A DNA stretch of 64,000 nt, from NCBI RefSeq assembly GCF_036588685.1, contig NC_086386.1, positions 1,600,710 to 1,664,709 on the forward strand, written 5' to 3'. This DNA comes from Mytilus trossulus. Lineage: Eukaryota > Mollusca > Bivalvia > Mytilida > Mytilidae. Of this stretch, positions 48,101 through 56,800 are shown in pieces. Position 1 is the stretch's first letter, and each line of letters starts with the position of its first letter. The notes under the pieces are model-generated. The model made no database searches and was not told the origin of the DNA. It saw only the letters and a program-made list of their open reading frames with translations. The translations under genes were made by a program, and so were the position numbers.

Positions 48101-50013
48101 CTACAAATAAAAATATGATACATCCAAACTATTTCTCACTGAATAACAATCAGAGATTTGTTATGAAATTTACAAATGAACGGTACTCAGAACATAAATT
48201 AATAAGTAAAATAGAAAACGAGAAAAATGAAATTAACATTTGAACAATGTAATCTTTCATAATAATCTTTAAAGTAACTATAGAATTATTTAGTTGAATA
48301 TTTTGCTTTGACGATGAGAAAATAAGCACAAGGTAGATAAATCTTACAGTCTCTTCAGCTATCTTTCCTTGTATTACGCTGACTTTGATGTTACCAATCT
48401 TTATAAACTTTCTCCGTTTGGGTTTTTGTTCCTCAAATAAGTCAGGTGTAGACTTTGATAAAGCTGGTAAAAAAAAAATCGAATTGAAGGAGCATTGAAA
48501 AAACATGATATAATAATCAAGCTTAGAAAAGTTTTAACTAAAAGCAATATTTGATAAACTATAAACAATAACAAGCCATAATATGGCCTTCAAAATAAGA
48601 AAAAGACATTATGGTATAGTAGATAAAATACCAAGTGATTACAAAATATAAAACAATTCAACTAATATCTATATCTTTATCATTCTTTCAGAATAGTGTA
48701 AGTCTATCTCCTACATATATATAACTACAGGTAGTCTTTGATCATCAAACATTAACATGGGGTAAAAATACAAAAGAGCCTGTATAATTCAGTGGTTGTC
48801 GTTTGTTTATGTGTTACATATTTGTTTTTCGTTCATTTTTTTTACATAAATAAGGACGTTAGTTTTCTCGTTTGAATTGTTTTACATTGTCTTATCAGGG
48901 CCTTTTATAGCTGACTATGCCGTATGGGCTTTGCTCATTGTTGAAGGCCGTACAGTGACATAGAGTTGTTATTTTTTGTGTCATTTTGGTCTTTTGTGGA
49001 TAGTTGTCTCATTGGCAATCATACCACATCTTCTTTTTTATATTAGATTTCTTATTTGAGTTGTTTTACGTTGTCTTATCAGGGCCTTTTATAGCTGACT
49101 ATGCCGTATGGGCTTTGCTCATTGTTGAAGGCCGTACAGTGACCTAGAGTTGTTATTTTTTGTGTCATTTTGGTCTTTTGTGGATAGTTGTCTCATTGGC
49201 AATCATACCACATCTTCTTTTTTATATTAGATTTCTTATTTGAGTTGTTTTACGTTGTCATTTCAGGGCCTGTTATAGCTGACTATGCAGTATGGGCTTT
49301 GGTCATTGTTGAAGGTGGTACAGTGATCTGTAATTGTTACTTTCTTTGTCATTTTGGTCTCTTTTTGGAGAGTTGTCTCATTTGCAATCATACCACATCT
49401 TCTTTTTTATATTTGTTACCTTTATGTAAGTTGGTGTTCCTCTCTATCTGTGTTGGGTTTCTTGTTGGAGATTTTCCTTCCTTCTTACTAAAAACCTCTC
49501 CCATTATTTATTTCTAGCTGAAATATGGAAGAGTTAATATTATCTATTATAACATGGTCTGCAGCTCATACTTTGAAAAAATATTTGGTCAACAGTACTT
49601 TTAACACATACTAGTTGGAGCAAGACTTGTTTGGTGATACAAGAGTCATATATTTGATATTGAGTCAAGGATGCAGAGGATAGAATTCTACTATTACATT
49701 TTTTATTGCCAAACCAACATTCTAATGCAATTTGTATGTAACAATTTTTTTCATTGGCTAAAAGTTGCCGTCAAATCCACAGTTGACCAGGCGTAACTAA
49801 GGAGGGACAACCATTTTGAAATAATTCAATCAACAAATGTTCGATTACCACTTTATAATCAAAAATAAAACAACACCTACCTCGAATTTGCCGTTTTAAT
49901 GTTATTTTATCCGAATTTGAAGCGTACAGGTAACGTAATAACCTTCGGTTTGCAAGTTTTCGTTTGTATGACGTCACGTTTTCCCATGACGTCTTTGCGC
50001 CAAAATCATTCAT
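39150..50013 (-). CDS. Macrodomain-macrodomain-PARP protein, 754 residues, eleven exons
   Basis: A predicted ADP-ribosyltransferase of the macrodomain-PARP type. Minus-strand exons are 49,881-50,013, 48,348-48,463, 47,876-48,100, 47,077-47,298, 46,851-46,881, 45,591-45,676, 44,458-44,691, 43,642-43,872, 43,231-43,261, 40,872-41,549 and 39,150-39,427. Every border is GT/AG, all phases match, and the total is 2,265 bases. Macrodomain 1 (about 66-240) has VNSVN at 88-92 and LPPFGSGYLNYP. Macrodomain 2 (about 257-435) has FPTLGTGALKYP but VITAS replaces the Asn loop. Each ends in a 31-bp exon, so the unit was duplicated whole. A Pro-rich linker follows. The PARP domain (about 530-754) has LFHGT (H620), GAAVYASESS (Y650), a Cys-rich insert and REF (E734), then YPEYVITYQ. 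His-Tyr-Glu is the triad of chain-forming PARPs. Exon 1 is the weakest exon. Family members act in DNA repair or antiviral defence. Confidence 0.85.
39700..40040 (+). mobile_element. Tail-only copy of the 18,312-type retroelement, in a PARP-gene intron
   Basis: 'tttacttttctacattgga', 'tccaagtcaggagcctctgg', 'ttcattatcactgaactagt' and 'ggttgttgtctctttgacac' match the tails at 18,780-18,975 and 31,830-32,150. It lies in the last intron, antisense to the gene. Confidence 0.6.
40059..40194. mobile_element. Small inverted-repeat element in the last PARP intron
   Basis: The ends are CACTGGCTACAGTTACATTG and, inverted, CACTGGCTACGGTTTCATTG (three mismatches in 20). The length is 136 bp. No clear target duplication was seen. 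Confidence 0.65.
41994..42276. mobile_element. TTAA-flanked MITE, family 1, copy 2, in a PARP-gene intron
   Basis: TTAA at both ends, with inverted termini GGCGGTACCTAACAC and GTGTTGGGTATACCACC. The body matches 7,475-7,755 in the opposite orientation ('aatgatcaaaataagtgttt', 'gataaaacagttggttcaaa'). Confidence 0.8.
42277..43230. other. Intron sequence; no further gene
   Basis: Intron of the PARP gene between the 31-bp exon at 43,231-43,261 and the long catalytic exon. 43,150-43,190 carries the common end 'gttgtctcattggcaataat'. Nothing else was recognised. Confidence 0.55.
44088..44392. repeat. AATTCG-rich inverted-repeat element in a PARP-gene intron
   Basis: Many self-complementary AATTCGAATT-type words occur in 300 bp. 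'tttgaattcaatt' is present near both ends and 'aattcgaatta' internally on both sides. Probably a small transposon; the exact ends were not fixed. Confidence 0.5.
44641..44904 (-). repeat. Partial tandem duplication covering the 5' part of a macrodomain exon
   Basis: 44,641-44,763 contains the first 51 bases of the exon at 44,458-44,691 plus upstream intron. It is copied at 44,781-44,904, 140 bp upstream in the gene. The copy encodes CDVMVITASKD then TGA, so it cannot replace the exon. Confidence 0.85.
45215..45240. repeat. (TGAA)n microsatellite
   Basis: 'tgaatgaatgaatgaatgaa' lies in the intron upstream of the macrodomain-2 exon. Confidence 0.85.
46320..46740 (+). repeat. Dispersed repeat family G, copy 2, with an internal 170-bp duplication
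   Basis: 'ctaagtttcaagttgattgg' occurs twice (about 46,450 and 46,605), each followed by 'acttcagcttcatcaaaaac'. The end is 'ggacggatggacgcacaggc'-type text and 'ataatgcccctctactatca'. It lies in the intron between the two macrodomains. Confidence 0.6.
47640..47865 (+). repeat. Dispersed repeat family A, copy in a PARP-gene intron
   Basis: 'cctgtaccaagtcaggaata', 'tttgagctttcgattttac' and 'ttttgaattttcctcggaat' follow the family order. The copy ends about ten bases from the splice donor of the 47,876-48,100 exon. Confidence 0.6.
48780..49420 (+). repeat. Tandem repeat of about 187 bp, three copies plus a partial
   Basis: 'gcctttt(g)tagctgactatgc'-type text, 'gctttgctcattgttgaagg' and 'gttgtctcattggcaatcat' recur in order at about 48,897, 49,083 and 49,266. 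The third copy is more diverged. Each unit ends in the family tail inserted at 4,443-4,536. It lies in the first PARP intron. The 109-codon frame 49188-49517 is a by-product. Confidence 0.8.
49969..49993. promoter_or_regulatory. Paired CRE/ATF-like sites near the proposed PARP start
   Basis: A perfect TGACGTCA palindrome at 49,969-49,976 and a second core ATGACGTC at 49,986-49,993, spaced 17 bp. They lie within the proposed first exon. They may be regulatory DNA downstream of the transcription start, or may mean that this exon is really promoter sequence. Confidence 0.35.
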
Positions 50014-50101
50014 GAAGTTTCGCGGATTTTTTTTAATTTGTCAAATTTAGACATTTTTCCAAGTTTTATCGTATCATTTTATTTTGAAATGCATTAGAAT
50101 C

Positions 50102-50266
50102 GGAATAACAGTACTGTAGTTGAAGAGTTGCCACCGTCAATTTTGATTTGACGGTCGCAAATCTCCGTTTTACTGTCTCCGCTCCGCGTCGCCAGTAAAA
50201 CTGCATTTGCGACCGTCAAATCTACAATTGACGGTGGCAACTCTTCAACTACAGTACTGTTATTCC
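50102..50266. mobile_element. Fold-back element of 165 bp with about 70-bp arms
   Basis: The left arm starts GGAATAACAGTACTGTAGTT and the right arm ends with its exact inverse. The arms continue through GAAGAGTTGCCACCGTCAA and GATTTGACGGTCGCAAAT to GTTTTACTG. The loop is about 17 bases (tctccgctccgcgtcgc). It is 90 bp upstream of the proposed PARP start codon. Confidence 0.9.
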
Positions 50267-51065
50267 TTAATTCTTATTTGACCTCAAATAAAATAATTTC
50301 ATTGTCATTAATTAAACTTTTATTTTGACATTGTTGTTTAGATTTTAACTGAACATATTAAGCTATATACTGGTACTCAACCATTATTGAAATTCTTGAC
50401 AAAATTTGTATATTCCGAAAGCATACTGGATATTACACAGAGGGAACCACTGTTACCTAACATAGCTAAAGCTGGTAAAGGAGCTCAGACACATTAAATG
50501 TATTCTGAGCTAACTCTGACTCTTATCCATTGTCTTCTATTTATAATAAAGAAGCATCTAATGCCAATGTAATATTTTTCTGTTTGTTTAAGTGTCCTGT
50601 CTGCAAATTTAAACTCAATGTATCCTTCACTAAAAAGCATCTGAATATTCCTGGAGAGTTGTCTCAAGGGAAATCCGACCACAATTTCATATTTTGGTAT
50701 TTACTGCAGGGTGTATTGTCCATGCTGTGTGATGTCAGTAGAATGTGTCACAATGCACATGTGTGTGGTATATGCTCTTATATTTTACAGTTAGGCAATT
50801 TTGCTTGTGGGAGTGTCTCCTTTGCAATCTTAACACATCTACTTATTCTAATATCTGGCACAAGTTCACCATTAGGTCAGTCTCAACTAAAGAGATGTTC
50901 TTTATTAAGAAATAAGTGAAGCCAATATGAACTATTTCTATTTCTTATCTTATACAAATGTTAGACAAAGACAGCAATTCTTTTTGAGTCGGCATGGTGG
51001 GATTTTCTGATTTGAGCCCCTCTCAAAATCAATTTTTAAAGCCTATTGTTAAAAGTCTTTAAGGG
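50267..51065. other. No gene recognised
   Basis: The 129-codon plus frame at 50530-50919 begins at a non-ATG codon and runs over text resembling dispersed repeats ('ggagtgtctcctttgcaatc'). I do not call it. Confidence 0.45.
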
Positions 51066-51647
51066 AAAGGAGTAGGTCCGGTAAGACCCCTTTTTGGCCC
51101 CAAAATATAACAGTTTTACAAAATTGTTAAAATGTAAACTTATAGTTATTTATTGGACAGTTGAATGCTTCTGCTACATAAATATGGGCGGTTTTTGACA
51201 ATACAATGCACATATATCGGGTTGTAGAACCATTAAGCCATGCTAAATTACTGAAATCTTCAAAATTCAATCATTTTATTTAAATTTTAGACAGTTTCCG
51301 TGTAAAACAAAAGTGGCCTCATTCGTGTTCATCCTTAATATTGAACTGTAAGTTGTATTTTATTATAATACATAACATATATAAAGGTTGTGGATGAACA
51401 CGGATGCGGCCACTTTCATTTTTAACAAAAACCATCTAAAAGTGACGTTTTTTGGCATATTTGAGAGATTTTTCACATTTGGGCTTGAATCGGATCGTTT
51501 ATAATGACTAAATCAGTTAAAATCTTTCACAAAACTAATTGAATCAAGTGAAATAGACACTTAAGTGTTCAAAAAGTGGTCAAAATCTTTCGTCAGATGA
51601 AACTGAAATTTGAGGCCAAAATGAGTCCTTACCGGACCTACTCCTTT
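51066..51647. mobile_element. Inverted-repeat element with AAAGGAGTAGGTCCGGTAAG ends
   Basis: Both ends read AAAGGAGTAGGTCCGGTAAG inward, followed by imperfect CCTTTTTGGCC. Inside, 'gtggcctcattcgtgttcat' at about 51,311 and 'atgaacacggatgcggccac' at about 51,393 form another inverted pair. The 582-bp element has no coding frame. Confidence 0.8.
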
Positions 51648-51750
51648 TTGCAAAGTAACCTATAACTTTATGTTAACCTTTAAAGATTAAGTATTTTTTT
51701 TTAAACTTTAAAATATTCTCTAAGGCTAACTGCCTCCTATCAATTCTTAC

Positions 51751-51849
51751 CTGCGTCAGGTGTATTTGTGTTAAAGGCACTGGTTCCATGTGAGGTTGTT
51801 GGCAACAATTGTCCTTAATAGACTGTATAACAGGCCTTGTTTACTGATT
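51751..51849 (-). other. Possible alternative upstream exon of the PARP gene
   Basis: On the minus strand TGCTCCTCAG|AATC opens and GACGCAG|GTAAGA closes a 99-bp segment, both good splice sites. Its exit phase fits the 48,348-48,463 exon and would add TSHGTSAFNTNTPDA. A TAA lies in that frame near the start and there is no ATG after it. It could be untranslated, use an inner acceptor, or be a chance pair. Confidence 0.3.
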
Positions 51850-52084
51850 CTGAGGAGCACAAATCAAATAATCCCTCCAGCCCTGGAATCCCAAAAAGGA
51901 TTAGTTTAAATAAATTACAATTACACACAAAGGTATAATTATATCACCATTATCTCAAAACATTATATAACATTATTATTTAAAACAAAAGGTAAAATAT
52001 CAGTAAAGTTATTTTGATGAAAGTTGCTGTATTAACATTTTATCAAAAGTGAAAGTCAGAGCAACATTTGATTTACTTAATTAG

Positions 52085-52389
52085 GGAGCTACCATTTGAT
52101 TTTTATGGGGGGGGGCTAGGAAGAAAAATTTTGTCCTGCATTTTTTTTTAGCTGTAATCTCAGTCCTGCCTTTTTATTTTTCACTCTGTTTGGTCCTGCC
52201 TTTTTATTTTTCACTCTGTTCGGTCCTGCCTTTTTTTTTTTAGTTTATCCTGACTTTTTATTTTTGCAAGTGTCTCATCCTGCCTTTTTTTTTTACCCAG
52301 AACTCCTGTCCTGCCTATTTTTTTCAAATTTCATCCTGCCCCCCCCCCTCCCCCCCCCCCCCCCCCCATAAAAATCTAATGGTAGCTCC
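52085..52389. mobile_element. Inverted-repeat element with G-run and C-run subtermini
   Basis: GGAGCTACCATTTGATTTTT and inverted GGAGCTACCATTAGATTTTT form the ends. They are followed by runs of G on the left and C on the right. Between them 'tcctgcctttttatttttca' recurs about five times in decayed form. No target duplication is certain. Confidence 0.75.
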
Positions 52390-52392
52390 TTT

Positions 52393-52760
52393 AAGTCACA
52401 AAAACTTATTCTACCTCAAAGGTAAAATTCTCATTCTTCAGCCAAACAATCAAAGACTGGAATAAACTACCACCTGAAATTTCAAACAAAACTTCTACAG
52501 ACAACTTTAAGGATGCACTTACCCATGAAGTACTCCTTAAAACCTTTTCTCACTTAAACTAAATGTACCTATTGTTTTTATCTTAATTTAAAAAAAATAA
52601 AATAAAAAATGTAAAAATTAAAAGTTCAATAAAAATTGTAAATCTTAAAAATAAAGAAAAATTGAAATTAATTTTAAAAAGCAACCTCAATCAGGCATGC
52701 GCCAGAATGTAATCTTAAAAATGTTGATGGTATTCTGTAACTAAAGAAGAAGAAGGTCAT
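52393..52760 (+). pseudogene. 3' end of a non-LTR retrotransposon (reverse-transcriptase tail)
   Basis: The plus strand at 52,393-52,560 reads KVKFSFFSQTIKDWNKLPPE, then KTSTDNFKDALTHEVLLKTF and a stop. The pattern 'R/QTIxDWNxLPxE...F' is the conserved C-terminal end of many LINE-type reverse transcriptases. An A-rich 3' region ends in 'aaagaagaagaag' near 52,755. Everything upstream is missing. Confidence 0.65.
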
Positions 52761-53475
52761 TGATCCTATTAAACAGAAACTGTATAATATAGTTGTACAT
52801 TTTATCAACTGCAACATGAATTAATTATTTTATCCGTAAAGGCAAAAACCTTTATGCTAAACAACTTTTCTTTTGATTTCTCTTTTGAAATGGACAGCTA
52901 AAATGAAACTGCAAAACATTGTCATTGATTTGCGAAATAACTATGCATTATTACCAATATATCAAAAACAGAAACAAATAACTCTAACTGTGTTCCTTCT
53001 TAAATGTTTTCACAATATACCATCTTTCTTTTTGTCATGTTTGACAATATTGTCGACTTATCTTATTGCCTTTGGTTTATTTTGGTGTTTGTTTGTTTGT
53101 TTGTTGAAAACGAAAGTACAATGCTAAAAAGGGGAAACTACTCAGTCTGACGATTAATTTCCCGCCAAATATGTACAAATTTTATCCTTTTTTTTGCGGA
53201 AACAAACGCCGTTTTTTCTTTCTATTTTGGCAATGCTATTATATCGGCGAAGATTTTGGTGGTGTTTACTTAAGGTTTAACATGTTATATAATATTTTCA
53301 AAAGAGGGGGATCAGTGGAATATTATTTCCACAGGAATAAATATTACACCTGTTACAGTAGATGTTCCTAACGGAATAAATAGTATAGAATATTTGTTCC
53401 AACAGGTACAGGTATTATGACATTGTTTATAATAAAGTTTCCACTGGAATTTCTGTTAGGTGGAACAAATATACG
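52761..53475. other. No gene recognised
   Basis: Frames at 52873-53127 and 53171-53371 are hydrophobic, AT-rich and unsupported. 53,290-53,470 repeats short words such as 'ggaataaat' and 'gttcca', probably an old repeat. Confidence 0.45.
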
Positions 53476-53870
53476 TTGACAAGTGGCGGATCCAGAACCT
53501 TTTTAAAGGGGTGGGGGTGCGCTGACTGACCTAAATTGGTGGGTTGGGGCTCCAATCATGGTTCCCTATATTATTAATAAAATTTTCCCCACATCAGTGG
53601 CCTTGGGTTCCCTCTCTGGATCTCCGTATGTTGAACCAGAAATTTTCATAAAAGAGGGAGGGGGGGGGGGGCGATAAGTGAGTGAGTCGGACTGGCTATA
53701 TAACATGTTAAGGGAGACTGCCCCAGCCTGACTGTATGACATGTTAGGGGATACTGCTCCAGCCATGCTTCAATGGTTCTCAATGTAATCAACCAAATTT
53801 TTGTCACAAAAGTGGGAGCCTGGGCAACTTGGCACCCTTTAAATCCGCTTCTGGGACACAAGCTAGCTTT
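53476..53870. repeat. Probable miniature element with imperfect inverted ends
   Basis: 'agtggcggatccagaacctt' on the left and inverted 'tcccagaagcggatttaaag' on the right are loosely related ends. A run of G lies at 53,659-53,671, and 'gactgtatgacatgtta' duplicates 'ggctatataacatgtta'. It directly precedes the satellite. Confidence 0.4.
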
Positions 53871-53884
53871 AGGTTTACAACATG

Positions 53885-56800
53885 ATAGTGTTGTATAGAG
53901 ATCATCCAGGTTTTTGGTGAGGATTGTGTTGTATAGAGATCATACAGGTTTTTGGTGAGGATTGTGTTATAAAGAGATCATCCAGGTTTTTGGTGAGGAT
54001 TGCGTTGTAAAGAGATCATCCAGGTTTTTGGTGAGAATTGTGTTGTATAGAAATCATCCAGGTTTTTGATGAGGATTGTGTTGTATAGAGATCATCCAGG
54101 TTTTTGGTGAGAATTGTGTTGTATAGAGATCAATCAGGTTTTTAGTGGAGATGGTGTTGTATAGTGATCATCCAGGTTTTTGGTGGGGATTGTGTTGTAT
54201 AGAGATCATCCAGGTTTTTGGTGAGGATCGTGTTGTATAGAGATCATACAGGTTTTTGAATAGGATTGTGTTGTAAAGAGATCATCCAGGTTTTTGATGA
54301 GGATTGTGTTGTATAGAGATCATCCAGGTTTTTGGTAAGGATTATGTTGTATAGAGATCATCCAGGTTTTTGGTGAGGATAGTGTTGTATAGAGATCATC
54401 CAGGTTTTTGGTGGGGATTGTGTTGTAAAGAGATCATCCAGGTTTTTGGTGGGAATAGTGTTGTACAGAGATCATCCAGGTTTTTGGTGGAGATTGTGTT
54501 GTAAAGAGATCATCTAGGTTTTTGGTGGAGATTGTGTTGTATAGAGATCATCCAGGTTTTTGGTGAGGATTGTGTTGTATAGACATCATCCAGGTTTTTT
54601 TGTGGAGATTGTGTTGTATAGATATCATCCAGGTTTTTGGTTAGGATCGTGTTGTATAGAGATCATCCAGGTTTTCTGTGGAGATCGTGTTGTAAAGAGA
54701 TCATCCAGGTTTTTGTTGGAGATTGTGTTGTATAGAGATCATCCAGGTTTTTGGTTGAGATTGTGTTGTACAGAGATCATCCAGGTTTTTGGTGGAGATT
54801 TTGTTGTATAGAGATCATCTACGTTTTTTTGTGGAGATTGTGTTGTATAGAGATCATCCAGGTTTTTGGTGAGGATCGTGTTGTATAGAGATCATCCAGG
54901 TTTTCTGTGGAGATCGTGTTGTAAAGAGATCATCCAGGTTTTTGTTGGAGATTGTGTCGTATAGAGATCATCCAGGTTTTTGGTTGAGATTGTGTTGTAC
55001 AGAGATCATCCAGGTTTTTGGTAAGGATTATGATGTAAAGAGATCATCCAGGTTTTTGGTGAGGATTGTGTTGTATAGAGATCATCCAGGTTTTTGATGA
55101 GGATTGTGTTGTATAGAGATCATCCAGGTTTTTGATGAGGATTTTGTTGTATAGAGATCTTCCAGGATTTTGGTGAGGATTGTGTTGTATAGAGATCATC
55201 CAGGTTTTTGGTAGGGATTGTGTTGTATAGAGATCATCCAGGTTTTTGGTAGGGATAGTGTTGTATAGAAATCATCCAGGTTTTTGGTGGGGATTGTGTT
55301 GTATAGAGATCATCCAGGTTTTTGGTGAGGATAGTGTTGTATAGAGATCAACCAGGTTTATAGTGGAGATTGTGTTGTATAGAGATCATCCAGGTTTTTG
55401 GTGGGAATAGTGTTGTATAGAGATCATCCAGGTTTTTGGTGAGGATTGTGTTGTAAAGAGATCGTCCAGGTTTTTGGTGAGGAAAGTGTTGTATAGAGAT
55501 CAACCAGGTTTATAGTGGAGATTGTGTTGTGAAGAGATCATCCAGGTTTTTGGTGGGAATAGTGTTGTATAGAGATCATCCAGGTTTTTGGTGAGGATTG
55601 TGTTGTAAAGAGATCGTCCAGGTTTTTGGTTGAGATTGTGTTGTACAGAGATCATCCAGGTTTTTGATGGAGATTGTGTTGTATAGAGATCATCTAGGTT
55701 TTTGGTGGAGATTGTGTTGTATAGAGATCATCCAGGTTTTTGGTGAGGATTGTGTTGTATAGACATCATCCAGGTTTTTTTGTGGAGATTGTGTTGTATA
55801 GAGATCATCCAGGTTTTTGGTTAGGATCGTGTTGTATAGAGATCATCCAGGTTTTCTGTGGAGATCGTGTTGTAAAGAGATCATCCAGGTTTTTGTTGGA
55901 GATTGTGTTGTATAGAGATCATCCAGGTTTTTGGTTGAGATTGTGTTGTACAGAGATCATCCAGGTTTTTGGTGGAGATTTTGTTGTATAGAGATCATCT
56001 AGGTTTTTTTGTGGAGATTGTGTTGTATAGAGATCATCCAGGTTTTTGGTGAGGATCGTGTTGTATAGAGATCATCCAGGTTTTCTGTGGAGATCGTGTT
56101 GTAAAGAGATCATCCAGGTTTTTGTTGAAGATTGTTTCGTATAGAGATCATCCAGGTTTTTGGTTGAGATTGTGTTGTACAGAGATCATCCAGGTTTTTG
56201 GTAAGGATTATGATGTAAAGAGATCATCCAGGTTTTTGGTGGGGATTGTGTTGTATAGAGATCATCCAGGTTTTTGATGAGGATTGTGTTGTATAGAGAT
56301 CATCCAGGTTTTTGATGAGGATTTTGTTGTATAGAGATCTTCCAGGATTTTGGTGAGGATTGTGTTGTATAGAGAACATCCAGGTTTTTGGTAGGAATTG
56401 TGTTGTATAGAGATCATCCAGGTTTTTGGTAGGGATAGTGTTGTATAGAAATCATCCAGGTTTTTGGTGGGGATTGTGTTGTATAAAGATCATCCAGGTT
56501 TTTGGTGAGGATAGTGTTGTATAGAGATCAACCAGGTTTATAGTGGAGATTGTGTTGTATAGAGATCATCCAGGTTTTCGGTGAGGATAGTGTTGAATAG
56601 AGATCAACCAGGTTTATAGTGGAGATTGTGTTGTATAGAGATCATCCAGGTTTTTTGGTGAGGATAGTGTTGTAAAGAGATCATCCAAGTTTTTGGTGGG
56701 GATTGTGTTGTATAGAAATCATCCAGGTTTTTGGTGAGGATTGTTTTGTATAGAGATCATCCAGGATTTTGTTCAGGATCGTGTTATATAGAGATCATCC

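Noticed and set aside
49188..49517. 109-codon plus frame
   Set aside because: Lies on the third unit of a 187-bp tandem repeat; no independent coding evidence.
50530..50919. 129-codon plus frame with several cysteines
   Set aside because: Non-ATG start, text shared with dispersed repeats, no splice borders and no recognisable domain.
54560..54811. Open frames in the satellite (also 55740-55991, 60900-61103, 62576-62788) reading like IVLYRDHPGFWW repeats
   Set aside because: They follow from a 38-bp unit without stops in some frames. Substitutions show no coding pattern and the frames start and stop at random unit variants.
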